Source: Akkermansia sp. (GTDB lineage: Bacteria; Verrucomicrobiota; Verrucomicrobiia; Verrucomicrobiales; Akkermansiaceae). Taken from it: DNA of 17,278 nucleotides. Shown here piece by piece: positions 16,078 through 17,278 of the stretch. Each line of letters starts with the position of its first letter. Within the stretch, counting starts at the first letter, position 1. The notes beneath the pieces are model-generated. The model saw only the letters and a program-made list of their open reading frames with translations, was not told the origin of the DNA and made no database searches. The stretch spans positions 1-17,278 of the forward strand of contig JAIFNK010000058.1 of the NCBI GenBank assembly GCA_020047775.1. Reading direction: 5' to 3'. Position numbers and translations under genes: made by a program.

Positions 16078-17187
16078 ATGATCATCTTTGGCACCTCGGG
16101 CATTACCTCCGTTAAAATCAAGGGATCCTTTCATTGTCCGGCCTGCGGTTCCGGGGCCGGCTATCAGCACAAGTCCGTCACGCGGTTTTTCACCCTGTTC
16201 TTCGTGCCCCTGATTCCGATGGGCAAGGTGGCGGACTTCATCCTGTGCGAGCGATGCGGCGGCACCTTCAAGCCCGAGGTTCTCACCTGGGGTGGAACGG
16301 TTCCATCGTCACCGACTGGAACACCACCACCGCTTCCCGGAGCGATGCCGTCCGCCCTTCGCGAACCTCATCAAGGTGGTTATTCCGGCCCGGGATTCCA
16401 TGGCACTTCCGCAACCACCGTCTCCTATCAGGCCAACGGGGTCGCCAAGACGTCGATGATTCTCGGGATCATCGGGTTGCTGACAAGCTTCCTGTTTTGT
16501 CCCTCCATCTTCCTCTGCATCGCGGGACTCGTGCTTGGCACCATCGGCCTGAGCCGTGCCAAGAAGGGGCAGGGTCTGGTTGGCGGGAAAAACCAGGCGG
16601 TTGCCGGGATTGCCTGTTCCTCGGTCGGACTGGTCGCCATGGTCGTCCTTGCGTTGTTGGTTGCCAAGGACGGCAATCCCAACCGCGAGACCAAGTCTCC
16701 GCGGGAGGCCGCCGCCCTGTCGATTTCCTCGTCTTCCAGCCAAACCGCCTACGGCAACACCCCGAAGGCCGTGGATCTAGCCAAAAAGTATGCCACCCTG
16801 ATGAGCGGTATGCACCAGTTGGCCTTCGAGTCCAGCAAGGGCAAGGCCCCCAAAACCGCGAAGTATGTGGTCCATTGCGAACTCCGCGACAACAGCTGCG
16901 CGTTCCTCGTCTGCGTCCCGCAATACCGCAAGTTCACTGACGACGCGAAGTCCTCGCTCGAAGAACTCGCCTGGTCCACCGCGCGAACCGTCATCAAGGA
17001 CGAACCCACACTCAAGCCCGAGTCCGAGCTCTGTGTCGCCCTCAAGGGCATGCTCATGTTCGGCTCCGTCATGACCGGCACGACGGCTGGCAGCTCTCCC
17101 GCCACCACCACGAAGAATGAGGAGGACATGGATCGGTTCTTCACGGTCGTTGCGGAAAAGGAGCCGGCGGTGGAGAAGGGGGAGTGA
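16078..17187 (+). CDS. Zinc-ribbon / DUF4190 membrane protein with an uncharacterised C-terminal domain, 369 aa
   Basis: The N-terminus is a zinc ribbon with CPAC (Cys20, Cys23) and CERC (Cys57, Cys60) around FFTLFFVPLIPMGKV, a known bacterial pattern. A Pro/Gly/Ser-rich linker (about 72-120) leads to a DUF4190-like membrane hairpin at about residues 122-198: two hydrophobic helices separated by GTIGLSRAKKGQGLVGGK, with AVAGIACSSVG opening the second. The remaining 170 residues follow a Ser-rich linker and form a soluble domain (AKKYATLMSGMHQL, YVVHCELRDNSCAFLVCVP, LEELAWSTART, CVALKGMLMFGSVMTG) that I do not recognise. The tail is acidic. A clear Shine-Dalgarno supports the start. It is probably an inner-membrane protein with the ribbon and the C-terminal domain on the same side. 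It stands alone, with no partner gene visible. Confidence 0.85.
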   Translation: MIIFGTSGITSVKIKGSFHCPACGSGAGYQHKSVTRFFTLFFVPLIPMGKVADFILCERCGGTFKPEVLTWGGTVPSSPTGTPPPLPGAMPSALREPHQGGYSGPGFHGTSATTVSYQANGVAKTSMILGIIGLLTSFLFCPSIFLCIAGLVLGTIGLSRAKKGQGLVGGKNQAVAGIACSSVGLVAMVVLALLVAKDGNPNRETKSPREAAALSISSSSSQTAYGNTPKAVDLAKKYATLMSGMHQLAFESSKGKAPKTAKYVVHCELRDNSCAFLVCVPQYRKFTDDAKSSLEELAWSTARTVIKDEPTLKPESELCVALKGMLMFGSVMTGTTAGSSPATTTKNEEDMDRFFTVVAEKEPAVEKGE

Positions 17188-17240
17188 GAGCCTAACGCCA
17201 GCTCCGGGTCCAAGAGGCCGTCTGAAAAACAGGGGGTGGC

Positions 17241-17270
17241 ACGTCTCGTCGCCACGCATCGACGAGACGT
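17241..17270. repeat. Perfect 11-bp inverted repeat (stem-loop)
   Basis: ACGTCTCGTCG, an eight-base loop and CGACGAGACGT form a perfect 11-bp stem, 53 bases after the stop of the zinc-ribbon gene. It could be a bidirectional terminator without a clear U tract, or a member of a dispersed palindromic repeat family. An alternative smaller hairpin (GTGGC/GCCAC, 17236-17255) competes with its left arm. Confidence 0.7.
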
Positions 17271-17278
17271 CCATCCAT

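Noticed and set aside
17217..17226. GCCGTCTGAA, identical to the core of the Neisseria DNA uptake sequence
   Set aside because: A single 10-base match is expected by chance at the level of a few percent in this window, and nothing else suggests Neisseria.

Overview
The window looks like a GC-rich genome of the Verrucomicrobiota (PVC superphylum). The main pointers are a giant exported beta-helix protein with Pmp-like GGA[IVL]/FxGN repeats that ends in a DxDxDG-type (thrombospondin type 3-like) segment plus a C-terminal beta-sandwich-like tail, very sparse Shine-Dalgarno sequences, and sugar-acid catabolism genes. This placement is inferred from gene style; there is no rRNA or other taxonomic marker in the window.

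Layout. The minus-strand block (12987 down to 1) holds four items in the same direction: a small one-helix membrane protein (12703-12987), an 8.8-kb gene for a 2932-residue secreted protein built of five tandem beta-helix units (3800-12598), a 5'-truncated and frameshifted NRPS remnant (last part of an adenylation domain plus a carrier domain, 3019-3799), and the start of a large type I polyketide synthase/aminotransferase hybrid (1-3022, running off the left edge). The NRPS remnant and the PKS overlap by ATGA, so they were once, and may still be, translationally coupled. The plus-strand block holds a likely two-gene operon of glucuronate isomerase (uxaC, 13179-14582) and an exported 6-phosphogluconolactonase-family protein (14584-15723), then a 354-base intergenic stretch with a small direct-repeat cluster, and a zinc-ribbon/DUF4190 membrane protein (16078-17187). 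A perfect 11-bp inverted repeat lies at the right edge.

How it fits together. A-PCP followed by KS-AT-aminotransferase resembles assembly lines that make beta-amino acid or amino-lipid containing peptides (mycosubtilin/iturin and microcystin synthetases are the known precedents for an internal class III aminotransferase). Here it is abnormal in several ways: the adenylation domain has lost its N-terminal two thirds and carries a frameshift, the AT has Gly where the catalytic Ser should be, and no carrier protein lies between AT and aminotransferase. Either this is a decaying cluster cut by a rearrangement at the end of the giant surface-protein gene, or a line that depends on partners in trans. 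The plus-strand sugar genes appear unrelated to it.
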